The position numbers and the translations under genes are program-made. A stretch of 64,000 nucleotides of DNA from Silanimonas sp. Lineage in GTDB: Bacteria > Pseudomonadota > Gammaproteobacteria > Xanthomonadales > Xanthomonadaceae. Below, piece by piece: positions 9,850 to 18,863 of this stretch; the first letter of the stretch is position 1, and each line of letters starts with the position of its first letter. Location: the NCBI RefSeq assembly GCF_027531545.1, contig NZ_JAPZSC010000033.1, forward strand, positions 1 to 64,000. Reading direction: 5' to 3'. The notes below the pieces were generated by a model. The model saw nothing but the letters and a program-made list of their open reading frames with translations, did no database searches and was not told where the DNA came from.

Positions 9850-10761
9850 ATGGCAAAGACCAAGGCGGCGGCCAAACGCGACGACACCAGCAACGGCGCC
9901 GACAACGGCAATGGCAACGGCAAGCTGAGGAAGAAGGACTACCTCGAGCGCCTCGCGCCGCTTCAACTCGCGCTTTCCGAAGCGGAGCGATGGGTGGCCG
10001 CCACCGGCCAGCGCCTGCTGGTGATCGTCGAAGGCCGCGACACCGCCGGGAAGGGTGGCGTGATCCATGCCATCGCCGAAACCTTGAACCCGCGCCACTG
10101 TCGCGTCGTCGCGCTCAACAAGCCCACCGAGACGGAGCGCGGGCAATGGTATTTCCAACGTTACGTCACGCACCTGCCCGGGGCCGGCGAGATCGTGCTG
10201 ATGGACCGCAGCTGGTACAACCGGGCTGGCGTCGAGAAGGTGATGGGTTTCTGCACCGATGCGCAGTACCGCGCGTTCCTCGAACAGGTGCCGGTGTTCG
10301 AGAAACTGCTCGTCGATGACGGCATCCGCATCGCCAAGTACTGGCTGGGCGTCGACCAGGCGAAGCAGGAGGAGCGCTTTGCCGAACGCGCCGAGGACCC
10401 GCTGAAGCGCTACAAGCTTTCGCCGATCGACCTGCAGGCGCGCGAGAAGTACGCCGAGTACACGAAGGCGCGCGAGGCGATGATCGCCGCCACGCACACC
10501 GCGCACGCCCCGTGGAATCTGGTGGACTTCAACGACCAACGCCGCGGCCGGCTGACGATGATCCGCCACTGGCTCGGCGGCCTGCCGTGGCAGGCGCCGG
10601 ACGATCGGGCGCTCAAGCTGCCGAAGCTGGCCGGGAAGCCCCTGCCGGAGCGCTACGTGACCCTGGCGCCGATCGCGGACGCTTCGGAATCGGAGGCGCC
10701 GGTCACGCCGGCGTCGACGCGACCCCGCCCGTCGACGTCGAAGCCGCGGAAACCTCGCTGA
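9850..10761 (+). CDS. ppk2: Polyphosphate kinase 2 (PPK2 family)
   Basis: A 303-residue PPK2-type enzyme that transfers phosphate between polyphosphate and nucleotides. Walker A is GRDTAGKGG at residues 62-70 and Walker B is MDRSWYNRAG. A single PPK2 domain of this length is typical of class I enzymes acting on nucleoside diphosphates; the direction and substrate cannot be told from sequence. Residues 1-30 are a low-complexity Lys/Asn/Gly segment. The final 59 bases overlap the 3' end of the convergent tlpA-like gene. A GCTAAT box ends 8 bases before the ATG, so the message could be almost leaderless. Confidence 0.93.
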   Translation: MAKTKAAAKRDDTSNGADNGNGNGKLRKKDYLERLAPLQLALSEAERWVAATGQRLLVIVEGRDTAGKGGVIHAIAETLNPRHCRVVALNKPTETERGQWYFQRYVTHLPGAGEIVLMDRSWYNRAGVEKVMGFCTDAQYRAFLEQVPVFEKLLVDDGIRIAKYWLGVDQAKQEERFAERAEDPLKRYKLSPIDLQAREKYAEYTKAREAMIAATHTAHAPWNLVDFNDQRRGRLTMIRHWLGGLPWQAPDDRALKLPKLAGKPLPERYVTLAPIADASESEAPVTPASTRPRPSTSKPRKPR

Positions 10762-11365
10762 TCTTCGCTTCGATCTCAGCGCCGGTGACGGGGCCAAGGA
10801 ACTTGTGGCCCACGGTGCCGTCGGGCGCGACCAGCACGGTGAACGGCAGGCCGCGCGGCGTGTCGAAATCGGCCGGCGGGCTGTACACGTCGACGATGGC
10901 GACGGGGTATTCCGGCTTCACCTTTTCGCCGTAGAAGGCACGCATCGCCTCGGGCGTGATTTCCTCGTAGGCGAGGCCGATGACGATGAGGTCCTCGCGC
11001 TTCGCGTCGAGCGCGTTGAGGTCGGGGATCTCTTTCAAGCAGGGCGCGCACCAGGTCGCCCAGAAGTTCACCACCACCCATTGGCCGCGCTGCGAGGCGA
11101 GGTCGAAACGACCGTGATCGACGGTGTCGACGGCGAGCGTGGGATGCGTGGGCTTCGCGGCGTCGGCCAGCGGCGCTGACGAAGCAGCAGGTGCGGCCTC
11201 GGCCGCTGCCGGTGCGGCTTCGGCGGGTGCGGCCTCACCGATCGGCGTGGCGGCCTCGACCGGGCCGGCATCCGGCGACACCGACTCGGACGGCCCGCAG
11301 GCGGCAAGCACGAGGGCGACGGCGGCGGCGAGCGCGGGACGAGCGAAGGCGGAGCAGGAGGGCAT
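10703..11365 (-). CDS. TlpA-like thiol-disulfide oxidoreductase lipoprotein
   Basis: A 220-residue lipoprotein with lipobox LAAC (Cys23), an Ala/Pro/Glu-rich linker to about residue 75, then a thioredoxin fold with the active site WCAPC (Cys106, Cys109). Proteins of the TlpA/ResA class reduce or exchange disulfides in the periplasm, for example in cytochrome c or copper-protein maturation. The start codon overlaps the stop of the YihY gene by one base (TGATG). Its 3' end runs 59 bases into ppk2 on the other strand. The specific partner is unknown; the many c-type haem and copper proteins of the cco block are plausible clients. Confidence 0.88.
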   Translation of the reverse strand: MPSCSAFARPALAAAVALVLAACGPSESVSPDAGPVEAATPIGEAAPAEAAPAAAEAAPAASSAPLADAAKPTHPTLAVDTVDHGRFDLASQRGQWVVVNFWATWCAPCLKEIPDLNALDAKREDLIVIGLAYEEITPEAMRAFYGEKVKPEYPVAIVDVYSPPADFDTPRGLPFTVLVAPDGTVGHKFLGPVTGAEIEAKISEVSAASTSTGGVASTPA

Positions 11366-12630
11366 CACGGGGAATCCGGTTCGGGAAGGAGGAAATCGGA
11401 GAGAGGATGCCTGAGCGCGCTGTCGAGGGGCTGTCGCAGGTGGCGCAGCGCCGCCAGAGCGGCCCGGCCGATGGCGTCCTCGGCCCCCGGCAGCGCGCAA
11501 TCGGAGGGCGGCAGGCGCAGGCCTAGGCGCTCATGCAGGTCTTCCAGCGTCACCGTCGACAGGTCGCGTACCGGCAGCCACGCCCCGCTTTCCCCGCGCT
11601 GCACGATGTGGCGTTCGGCCAAGCCGCCCAGCAGGCGCTGGCAGAGGTCGTCGGTGAGCGCCGGCTCCAGCGCGCGCAGCGCCTCGGCATCGAGGCCGCG
11701 GCCGTGGCGGCGGCTTTCCTCGAGGCGGGCCAGCAGGCGCAGGCAGGCGTAGAGCTCGGCTCCGGCGGGCAGGCGCTGGTGCCGCGGCTGGTAGCGGAAG
11801 GCGCCCAGCGAGGCCGCCAGCGAGGCCCCCAGCAGCACCACCAGCCAGCTCAGCCACACCCAGACGAGGAAGATCGGGATGACGGCCAGCGCGCCATACA
11901 GTTGCTCGAAATTGGTGTTGCGCAAGTACCACGCAAAGCCGTGCTTGGCGGTTTCGAAGAGCGCGGCGGCCAGCAGCGCGCCAGCCAGCGCAAAGCGCAG
12001 CGGCACGGGTCGGTTCGGGATCAACCGGTAGGCCGCGGTGAACACGATGAAGGCGACGACGAAGGGCATCGCACCGAGGGCCTGCTGCCCCAACGTGGCG
12101 TTCGCCTTGGCGAAGGCCGGCAGCGCGAACAGCCAGGTGCTGACGGCGAGGCTGGAGGCCGCCAGCACGGCGCCCAGGGTCAGCAGCGTCCAGTACACCA
12201 CCAGCCGCCACAGCGTCGGCCGCGGCTGCGGCACGCGCCAGATGCGGTCGAAGGTCTGCTCGATGGCCAGCATCACCAGCAGCACGGAGACCAGCAGCGC
12301 GACGAGGCCCTTCAGGCTGAGCTGGCGGGCGCTGCCCGCGAGCTGTCGGAGGGTGTCGGCCACCGCCGAGGCCGCTTCGGGCACGAAGTTCTGGAACACG
12401 AAATCGACCAGCGCCTGCGTCCAGGCATCGAACACCGGAAACGCCGCGAGGATGGCGAACACCACCGCCGACAGCGGCACCAGCGCGAACACCGTGGTGT
12501 AGGACAGCGCGCCCGCCGACTCGAAGCAGCGGTCGTCGACGAAGCGCCGGGCGAGGAAACGGAAGAAGGTGGTGCTGAGGTCGCGGTCGAGGCGATCCCA
12601 CCAGCGCTGGAGGACGGCAAGCCAGGTCAT
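11365..12630 (-). CDS. YihY/virulence-factor BrkB family membrane protein
   Basis: A 421-residue inner-membrane protein. Residues 1-285 hold six predicted membrane segments with the family hallmark AGALSYTTVFALVPL near the start and ALAVIPIFLVWVWLSW near the end of the membrane part. Residues 290-421 form a soluble winged-helix-like C-terminal domain. The family was once labelled ribonuclease BN by mistake; the true function is unknown. It is translated just ahead of the TlpA-like lipoprotein, with start and stop sharing one base. Confidence 0.9.
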   Translation of the reverse strand: MTWLAVLQRWWDRLDRDLSTTFFRFLARRFVDDRCFESAGALSYTTVFALVPLSAVVFAILAAFPVFDAWTQALVDFVFQNFVPEAASAVADTLRQLAGSARQLSLKGLVALLVSVLLVMLAIEQTFDRIWRVPQPRPTLWRLVVYWTLLTLGAVLAASSLAVSTWLFALPAFAKANATLGQQALGAMPFVVAFIVFTAAYRLIPNRPVPLRFALAGALLAAALFETAKHGFAWYLRNTNFEQLYGALAVIPIFLVWVWLSWLVVLLGASLAASLGAFRYQPRHQRLPAGAELYACLRLLARLEESRRHGRGLDAEALRALEPALTDDLCQRLLGGLAERHIVQRGESGAWLPVRDLSTVTLEDLHERLGLRLPPSDCALPGAEDAIGRAALAALRHLRQPLDSALRHPLSDFLLPEPDSP

Positions 12631-12696
12631 GGGCCGAAGACTAGCGCGGCAGGCGGCGATCGCGCCTCACGCCGGCGAGCACCCGCGATGCGTTAG

Positions 12697-13320
<624 letters not shown>

Positions 13321-13360
13321 ACGCTTCCACTGCAACGCCCCACCGACGAGACCCGCACCG

Positions 13361-13750
13361 ATGAACGCCCTGCTCCGCCCGCTGCCGTGGATCCTCGCCC
13401 TGGCCCTGCTGCAACCCGCCTGGCACCTGTGGCTGGCGCCCTCCACCTCGCTGCCGCCGATCTTCGTCGTCGTGGTGATGAGCCTGCCGATCCTGCCTGC
13501 CGTGCTGCTGGGGCTGTTTCGCCGCCCGAGCGCCGGCTTCTGGGGCGGGGTGGCCGCCCTGCTGTACTTCTCGCACGGCGTCATGGAGCTGTGGAGCAAC
13601 CCGGCGGTGACCGCGCTGGCCTGGGTGGAGACGCTGCTCTCCGTGGGACTGGTCGTCGCGGCCAGCTGGCGCGGGCTGCAGGCTCGGGCTACGGCACGGC
13701 GGCCGAAGGCCGCGGAATCCGACACCGCCGCCGGCCCGGACGCGCAGTAA
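13361..13750 (+). CDS. DUF2069 inner-membrane protein
   Basis: A 129-residue protein with three to four hydrophobic segments and a charged Arg/Ala C-terminal tail. The family (DUF2069) is known from gammaproteobacteria, often beside wrbA, with no assigned function. I chose ATG 13361. An upstream in-frame codon inside wrbA would add 21 residues without membrane or signal character. Confidence 0.85.
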   Translation: MNALLRPLPWILALALLQPAWHLWLAPSTSLPPIFVVVVMSLPILPAVLLGLFRRPSAGFWGGVAALLYFSHGVMELWSNPAVTALAWVETLLSVGLVVAASWRGLQARATARRPKAAESDTAAGPDAQ

Positions 13751-13783
13751 ACTGCCGCCCCCTGACGCCCACGGAGCACCGCG

Positions 13784-14269
13784 ATGGACGAACTGCTGAT
13801 CGTCACCACCGGCGGCACGATCGACAAGGTCTACTTCGACGACAAGTCGGACTACCAGGTCGGCGAACCGCAGATCGGCACCATCCTTCGCGAGCTCGGC
13901 GTCGCCTTCCGCTTCACCGTGATCCCGGCGCTCCGCAAGGACAGCCTGCACATCACCGACGACGACCGGCAGATGGTGCGCACGCTGATCGCGGCGCAGC
14001 CGCAGAAGCACGTGCTGATCACCCACGGCACTGACACCATGGTGGAGACCGCGAAGGTGCTGGCCGACCTCGGCAAGACCATCGTGCTCACCGGCGCGCT
14101 CAGCCCCGCGCGCTTCCGCGGCTCCGACACCGAGTTCAACGTCGGCTGCGCGGTCGGTGCGGTGCAGTCGATGCCGCCCGGGGTGTACATCGCGATGAAC
14201 GGCCGTGTGTGGGACCCGTTCAAGGTGCGCAAGAACGTCGCCGCGAACCGCTTCGAAGCGATCGGCTGA
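13784..14269 (+). CDS. Short asparaginase-like protein
   Basis: A 161-residue protein matching only the N-terminal half of bacterial type I/II L-asparaginases. It carries the TTGGTI nucleophile loop (residues 8-13) and the second catalytic motif HGTDTM (81-86), but lacks the roughly 170-residue C-terminal domain. Stand-alone proteins of this length exist in Xanthomonadales, so it is probably a family rather than a fragment. Whether it hydrolyses asparagine is unknown, since the normal active site is completed by a neighbouring subunit. The start has an ACGGAG Shine-Dalgarno at good spacing. Confidence 0.8.
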   Translation: MDELLIVTTGGTIDKVYFDDKSDYQVGEPQIGTILRELGVAFRFTVIPALRKDSLHITDDDRQMVRTLIAAQPQKHVLITHGTDTMVETAKVLADLGKTIVLTGALSPARFRGSDTEFNVGCAVGAVQSMPPGVYIAMNGRVWDPFKVRKNVAANRFEAIG

Positions 14270-14280
14270 GGCCACAACGA

Positions 14281-14310
14281 AGAAGCCCGCACCTTCCGGC
14301 GCGGGCTTCT
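14281..14310. terminator. Hairpin after the asparaginase-like gene
   Basis: AGAAGCCCGC (14281-14290) pairs perfectly with GCGGGCTTCT (14301-14310) around a 10-base loop. The position between converging genes and the CTTCT tail suggest a bidirectional intrinsic terminator, although the T-tract is poor. Confidence 0.6.
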
Positions 14311-14385
14311 GCGTGATGCAAGGCGGGGGTGGCGCCGTCGGGCCCGGGCCGAAGCCCGGACCCGCCGTCGCTCCCCTGGAGGCCT

Positions 14386-16170
14386 TTAGAACGTGATCGT
14401 CCAGCGACGCAGCGTGCCGGTGTCGCCAGCCGCATTGTCGTTGACGCGCAGGTTCCAGGTGCCGTTGAGCAGTTCCGAGGACAGGTTGATCGTGTAGGTG
14501 CCGATCAGGTTGTCCGCGCTGCCGCCCGCACGATTCGAGATCGTGTAGAGCGAACCGTCGGGCGCGACCAGCTGGACCAGCATGTCGCCGCGGTAGGTGT
14601 GGAGGATGTCCACCGACACCGAGGCGGTGGCCGAGGCGTTGCCGCTGCGGCCCGACACCGTGATCGGCGAATTGATCGTGGTGTTGTCGCGGATCGCGAA
14701 GTCGGTCTCGTTAGCGTAGGTCTGCGTGGTCGGGGGCGTGCCGCCGCCGCCACCGCCGCCACCCGCGGCATCGACCGCACGCTTGGCATCGACGATGCCC
14801 GCGCCGCAGCCGCCCGTGCAGGCACCCGCCAGGGCGTAGGCCGTGCTCTTCAGCGTCGACTCGACTTGGGCGGGCGTCAGCAGCGGCAGGCCCAGCGCGA
14901 TGCGACGGCTCTGCATCAGGGCGACGACGCCGGCCACGTGCGGGGTAGCCATCGAGGTGCCGCTGTAGCTGGCGTAGGTCTCAGCGCCCGGGGCCGTGGT
15001 GCCCGAGTTCAGCGTCGACAGGATGGCCGAGCCCGGGCCGGAGACGTCGATCAGGGTGCCGAAGTTCGAGAAGCTCGAACGGGCCGAGGCGCTGGTCACC
15101 GAAGCGACGGCGACCACGTTGGCGCAGTTGGCCGGCGTGGCGGTCGAGACGTTGGTGTTGCTGTTGCCGGCGGCGATGACCAGCGTCGAGCCGCGACCCA
15201 CGGCGCCGTTGATGGCGTTCTGCGTGGTGGTGCCGCAAGCGCCCGAACCGCCGAGCGACAGGTTGATGACCTTTGCCGCCTGCGCGGCCGACAGGGTCGG
15301 CACGCCCGAGACGGTGCCACCCGAGGACCAGGTGATGGCGTCGGCGATGTCCGAGGTCGAGCCGCCGCAGGTGCCCAGCGCGCGGACGTGCATGACCTTG
15401 GCGCCGAACGCCGTACCGGCCACGCCCTTGGCGTTGTTGGTCACGGCGGCGATGGTGCCGGCCACGTGGGTGCCGTGCCAGCTGGAGTTGCTGGCGGCGC
15501 CGCACTGCCCCGTGGTCCAGTCACCGGGGTCGAACTCGTTGGCATCGCGGCCGTTGCCGTCGTTGCCGGTCGTGGCGCTGGAGATGAAGTCGTAACCGGC
15601 GACCGTGTTGGCATCGAGGTCGCTGTGGGTGGTGCGGCCGGTGTCGATGACGGCGACGATCACGCCCGCGCCGGTGGCGACGTCCCACGCCGTGTTGGCG
15701 CGGATGCCGGCGTCGGCGTCGAAGAAGCCCCACTGCTCGTTGTAGCGGGTGTCGTTCGGCGTCAGCGCCGGGCGCATGATCAGATCGGGCTCGACGTACT
15801 CGACGCCCGGCATGGCGGCCAGCTGCTGCATGGCCTGCACGGCTTCGGCCGAGGTCAGCTCGCGGCTGGCGCGGATGACGTCGGCACCGAGGCTCATGCG
15901 GCGGAAGTGGCGCAGGCCGGCGGCGCCGCGCGACGACTTGGCCATCACCGCGTTCGCCCCCTGGAGCGAACGCGCGACCATGGCCGCATTGGCGCGCTGG
16001 GCGGTGCCGTCGCGGAACTTGACGATGAAGCCCGAGAACTCGGCGCCGGACTCGATGGCGGCCTTGTTGACGATGCGCGCGCCATCGGCGGCGACGGCAG
16101 CACCCATCGGCGCCATCGCGACGATCAGCGCGGCAGCGAGGGCGTGGGGCTTGAAGGACTTGCGATTCAC
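14386..16170 (-). CDS. Secreted S8 family serine protease with P-domain
   Basis: A 594-residue subtilisin-type protease. A Sec signal peptide (residues 1-27, ending AAVA) is followed by an I9-like propeptide (about 40-135) and the S8 domain with Asp176 (VIDTG), His232 (HGTHVAG), Asn336 (AAGN) and Ser406 (GTSMATPH). After a run of nine or so glycines (about 470-477) comes a proprotein-convertase P-domain (about 483-594). The start is GTG at 16168-16170: it has an AGGGG Shine-Dalgarno and gives a clean signal peptide, while the frame upstream is not protein-like. It probably acts outside the cell as an extracellular nutrient protease. Confidence 0.93.
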   Translation of the reverse strand: MNRKSFKPHALAAALIVAMAPMGAAVAADGARIVNKAAIESGAEFSGFIVKFRDGTAQRANAAMVARSLQGANAVMAKSSRGAAGLRHFRRMSLGADVIRASRELTSAEAVQAMQQLAAMPGVEYVEPDLIMRPALTPNDTRYNEQWGFFDADAGIRANTAWDVATGAGVIVAVIDTGRTTHSDLDANTVAGYDFISSATTGNDGNGRDANEFDPGDWTTGQCGAASNSSWHGTHVAGTIAAVTNNAKGVAGTAFGAKVMHVRALGTCGGSTSDIADAITWSSGGTVSGVPTLSAAQAAKVINLSLGGSGACGTTTQNAINGAVGRGSTLVIAAGNSNTNVSTATPANCANVVAVASVTSASARSSFSNFGTLIDVSGPGSAILSTLNSGTTAPGAETYASYSGTSMATPHVAGVVALMQSRRIALGLPLLTPAQVESTLKSTAYALAGACTGGCGAGIVDAKRAVDAAGGGGGGGGTPPTTQTYANETDFAIRDNTTINSPITVSGRSGNASATASVSVDILHTYRGDMLVQLVAPDGSLYTISNRAGGSADNLIGTYTINLSSELLNGTWNLRVNDNAAGDTGTLRRWTITF

Positions 16171-16408
16171 GTGATGTTTCCCCTGGTCGAATTGAACGAA
16201 CGGAAGGTCGGGCCGAGGCCCTTGGCGTCCCTGCGCCAGTTGCCGACCCCGACGCGCTGGCGCGTTCTGCGGGCCGCCCCCATCGACCAGACCGGCCCGT
16301 GGCAAGCCGGGAGGGCCAGCCGGGACAGGGGAGTCGCGGGAGAGTCGTGACGGGGACGTGCGGTGAAGCGGGTCACGTTTTCATCACCGGACTGAAGAAA
16401 CTCCGTCA

Positions 16409-16429
16409 CATTGGTTGCTGCAAGCAATG
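16409..16429. promoter_or_regulatory. Imperfect palindrome upstream of the S8 protease
   Basis: CATTGGTTGC and GCAAGCAATG form a palindrome with one mismatch around a central T. It lies 240 bases upstream of the protease start, inside the A+T-rich segment. It could be an operator or a hairpin in the leader; no known consensus is recognised. Confidence 0.3.
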
Positions 16430-16576
16430 GTTTCCTTGCGAAACAGTTAAGCCTTGGCACTAAAGAGTCTTGGATTTCCTTGTGAATCCTGAATACCCCC
16501 GGAATTCGCCACCGCGGCCGGTCGATTGCGCAGGCCCCACCACCCTTCGAAGCACCCCGCGAGAGCGTCCGGGGTT

Positions 16577-16618
16577 TTGACCAGCGTCAATCGGTCGCAT
16601 CCCGCCGGCCATCACACT
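16577..16618 (+). promoter_or_regulatory. Candidate Fnr/Anr-type promoter of ccoNOQP
   Basis: A perfect palindrome TTGAC-CAGC-GTCAA (16577-16590) matches the Fnr-family pattern TTGAT-N4-ATCAA except for the inner base of each half. Twenty-two bases later lies CACACT (16613-16618). That places the box centre at about -41.5 for a start near 16625, the class II activator geometry. The same arrangement recurs before fixH. A GAAGAGG Shine-Dalgarno and the ccoN ATG follow. Confidence 0.65.
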
Positions 16619-16645
16619 GGCCTCACTTCCCAGAAGAGGCCTCCC

Positions 16646-18100
16646 ATGAGCGCGTCCGCGCCCACCCGGCACCCCGAAGCCCCACCCGCGACCTACAACG
16701 ACCGGGTCGTCCTCCAGTTCTCACTGGCCACCGTGATCTGGGGCGTGGTCGGCATGGCCGTCGGCGTCCTGCTGGCGGCCCAGCTCTACTGGCCGGCCCT
16801 GAACTTCGACACCGCCTGGCTGAGTTTCGGCCGCCTGCGGCCGCTGCACACCAACGCGGTGATCTTCGCCTTCGGCGGCAGCGCGCTGTTCGCGACCTCG
16901 CTCTACGTGGTGCAGCGCACCTGCCACGTGCGGCTGCTCTCCGACAAGCTCGCGAGCTTCGTGTTCTGGGGCTGGCAGGCGATCATCGTCGCGGCCGCCG
17001 TCTCGCTGCCGCTGGGCCTCACCCAGGGCAAGGAGTACGCCGAGCTGGTGTGGCCGATCGACATCGCCATCGCGGTGGTCTGGGTGGCCTACGCCGTGCT
17101 CTTCTTCGGCACGATCGTGAAGCGCCGGGTGAGCCACATCTACGTGGCCAACTGGTTCTACGGCGCCTTCATCATCGCCGTCGCGGTGCTGCACATCGTC
17201 AACTCGCTGGCCCTACCCACTTCGGCGATCCACAGCTATCCGATCTATTCGGGCGCCGTCGACGCGATGGTGCAGTGGTGGTACGGCCACAACGCGGTGG
17301 GCTTCTTCCTGACCGCCGGCTTCCTCGGGATCATGTATTACTTCGTCCCGAAGCGCGCCGGCCGTCCGATCTACAGCTATCGCCTGTCGATCGTGCACTT
17401 CTGGGCGCTGATCGCCATCTACATGTGGGCGGGCCCGCACCACCTGCAGTACACGGCCATTCCGGACTGGGCGCAGAGCCTCGGCATGGTGTTCTCGCTG
17501 GTGCTGCTGGCCCCGAGCTGGGGCGGCGCCATCAACGGCATCATGACCCTCTCGGGCGTGTGGCACCTGCTGCGCACCGACCCGATCCTGAAGTTCCTCA
17601 TCGTGTCGCTGTCGTTCTACATGATGAGCACCTTCGAGGGCCCGATGATGTCCATCAAGTCGGTGAACGCCCTCTCGCATTACAGCGACTGGACCATCGG
17701 CCACGTGCATTCCGGCGCGCTGGGCTGGGTCGCGATGATCTCGATCGGCGCGATCTACATGCTGATCCCGAAGTGCCTGGGCCTGAAGGAAATGGCCTCG
17801 ACCAAGCTGATCGACGCGCACTTCTGGACGCACACGATCGGCGTGGTGCTCTACGCCGCCTCGATGTGGGTCTCGGGCATCGGCCAGGGCCTGATGAGCC
17901 GCGCGGCGAACGTCGACGGCACGCTGACCTACGCCTGGATCGAGATCGTCAAGTTCACCTATCCCTACTACCTGATCCGCCTGGTGGGTGGCGTGCTCGT
18001 GATCATCGGCATGGTGCTGATGGTCGTGAACGTCTGGAAGACCCTGCAGGCCTCGCGCGGCGCGGTCGAACACCCCGTCCTCGAACCGGCCCACGCCTAA
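16646..18100 (+). CDS. ccoN: Cytochrome c oxidase cbb3-type, catalytic subunit I
   Basis: A 484-residue haem-copper oxidase subunit with about 12 membrane helices, reducing O2 at low oxygen tension. The expected ligands are visible: His68 for low-spin haem b; His215, His265 and His266 for CuB; the cbb3-specific Tyr259 in IYMWAGPHH; and the His353/His355 pair in [10 protein letters not shown] for the haems. It heads ccoNOQP and is preceded by a candidate Fnr-family box. ATG 16646 has a good ribosome site and gives normal length. Confidence 0.98.
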   Translation: MSASAPTRHPEAPPATYNDRVVLQFSLATVIWGVVGMAVGVLLAAQLYWPALNFDTAWLSFGRLRPLHTNAVIFAFGGSALFATSLYVVQRTCHVRLLSDKLASFVFWGWQAIIVAAAVSLPLGLTQGKEYAELVWPIDIAIAVVWVAYAVLFFGTIVKRRVSHIYVANWFYGAFIIAVAVLHIVNSLALPTSAIHSYPIYSGAVDAMVQWWYGHNAVGFFLTAGFLGIMYYFVPKRAGRPIYSYRLSIVHFWALIAIYMWAGPHHLQYTAIPDWAQSLGMVFSLVLLAPSWGGAINGIMTLSGVWHLLRTDPILKFLIVSLSFYMMSTFEGPMMSIKSVNALSHYSDWTIGHVHSGALGWVAMISIGAIYMLIPKCLGLKEMASTKLIDAHFWTHTIGVVLYAASMWVSGIGQGLMSRAANVDGTLTYAWIEIVKFTYPYYLIRLVGGVLVIIGMVLMVVNVWKTLQASRGAVEHPVLEPAHA

Positions 18101-18112
18101 GGAGTCGCTGCG

Positions 18113-18718
18113 ATGAGCCATGACAAGATCGAACGCAACGTGGGCCTGATGGGCGTGCTGATCGCCGTCGCGATCAGCTTCGGCGGCCTCGCCGAGATCG
18201 TCCCGCTGATGTACAGCGCCGAGCAGGTGGAACCCCTGCCCGGCATGAAGCCCCGCCCCGCCCTCGAGCAGGCCGGTTTCGACGTCTACGTGCGCGAGGG
18301 TTGCTACAACTGCCACTCGCAGATGGTGCGCACCCTGCGCTTCGAGACCGAGCGCTACGGCCACTACTCGCTGGCCGGTGAATCGGTGTACGACCGCCCC
18401 TTCCAGTGGGGCAGCAAGCGCACCGGCCCGGACCTCGCCCGCGTGGGCGGCCGCTACTCCGACGACTGGCACCGCGTGCACCTGCTCGATCCCCGCGCCG
18501 TGGTGCCGGAATCGAACATGCCGGCCTACCCGTGGCTGGCCGAAACGCCGGTCGATGGCGCGGCGATCACGGCGAACCTCGCCGCGCTGCGCACGCTGGG
18601 CCACCCCTACACCGACGAAGACCTGCAGGGCGCCGCGGCGGCCGTCGAGGGCAAGTCGGAACTCGATGCGCTGGTGGCCTATCTCCAGGGCCTCGGCAAG
18701 CACGCACCGCGAGGTTGA
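18113..18718 (+). CDS. ccoO: Cytochrome c oxidase cbb3-type, mono-haem subunit II
   Basis: A 201-residue membrane-anchored cytochrome c passing electrons from CcoP to CcoN. One N-terminal membrane helix (about residues 12-32) is followed by a haem-binding CYNCH (64-68), with Met136 in NMPAYP as the likely axial ligand. It lies 12 bases after ccoN and is followed at once by ccoQ. It needs the cytochrome c maturation system and the CcoG/CcoH/CcoI/CcoS factors encoded downstream. Confidence 0.98.
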   Translation: MSHDKIERNVGLMGVLIAVAISFGGLAEIVPLMYSAEQVEPLPGMKPRPALEQAGFDVYVREGCYNCHSQMVRTLRFETERYGHYSLAGESVYDRPFQWGSKRTGPDLARVGGRYSDDWHRVHLLDPRAVVPESNMPAYPWLAETPVDGAAITANLAALRTLGHPYTDEDLQGAAAAVEGKSELDALVAYLQGLGKHAPRG

Positions 18719-18719
18719 C

Positions 18720-18863
18720 ATGATCGCCGGCACCGTTACCGCAATCCTTCTTGCCGCCTTCCTCGGCGGCGCCTACTGGCTGTTCGTGGTGCGCCGCGCC
18801 GCGGACTTCGACCGACTGGCCCGCATGGCCCTTGACGACGAAACGACGGAGGAACGCCCGTGA
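18720..18863 (+). CDS. ccoQ: cbb3 oxidase small subunit CcoQ
   Basis: A 47-residue single-helix membrane protein (helix about residues 4-23) with a charged tail rich in Asp, Glu and Arg. CcoQ stabilises the cbb3 complex. It fits in the ccoO-ccoP gap as expected, starting one base after the ccoO stop, and its stop overlaps the ccoP GTG start by four bases. Sequence alone is too short for proof; position and topology make the call. Confidence 0.9.
   Translation: MIAGTVTAILLAAFLGGAYWLFVVRRAADFDRLARMALDDETTEERP

Larger units (their letters stand above)
16171..16645. other. 475-bp intergenic region between the protease and ccoN
   Basis: No convincing gene. The stretch 16370-16500 is clearly more A+T-rich than its surroundings and probably holds the protease promoter and leader. 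It contains an imperfect 21-base palindrome at 16409-16429. The right end holds the ccoN promoter with a candidate Fnr box. A short minus-strand open frame covers part of it but shows no protein-like features. Confidence 0.6.

Noticed and set aside
14329-16350. A 673-codon plus-strand frame opposite the S8 protease
   Set aside because: Its composition is Arg/Gly/Val/Asp-rich with no domain, and the minus strand has the full catalytic triad.
16167-16460. A 97-codon frame in the protease upstream region
   Set aside because: No signal, membrane or domain features, and it overlaps the protease leader. A+T content differs from coding DNA here.
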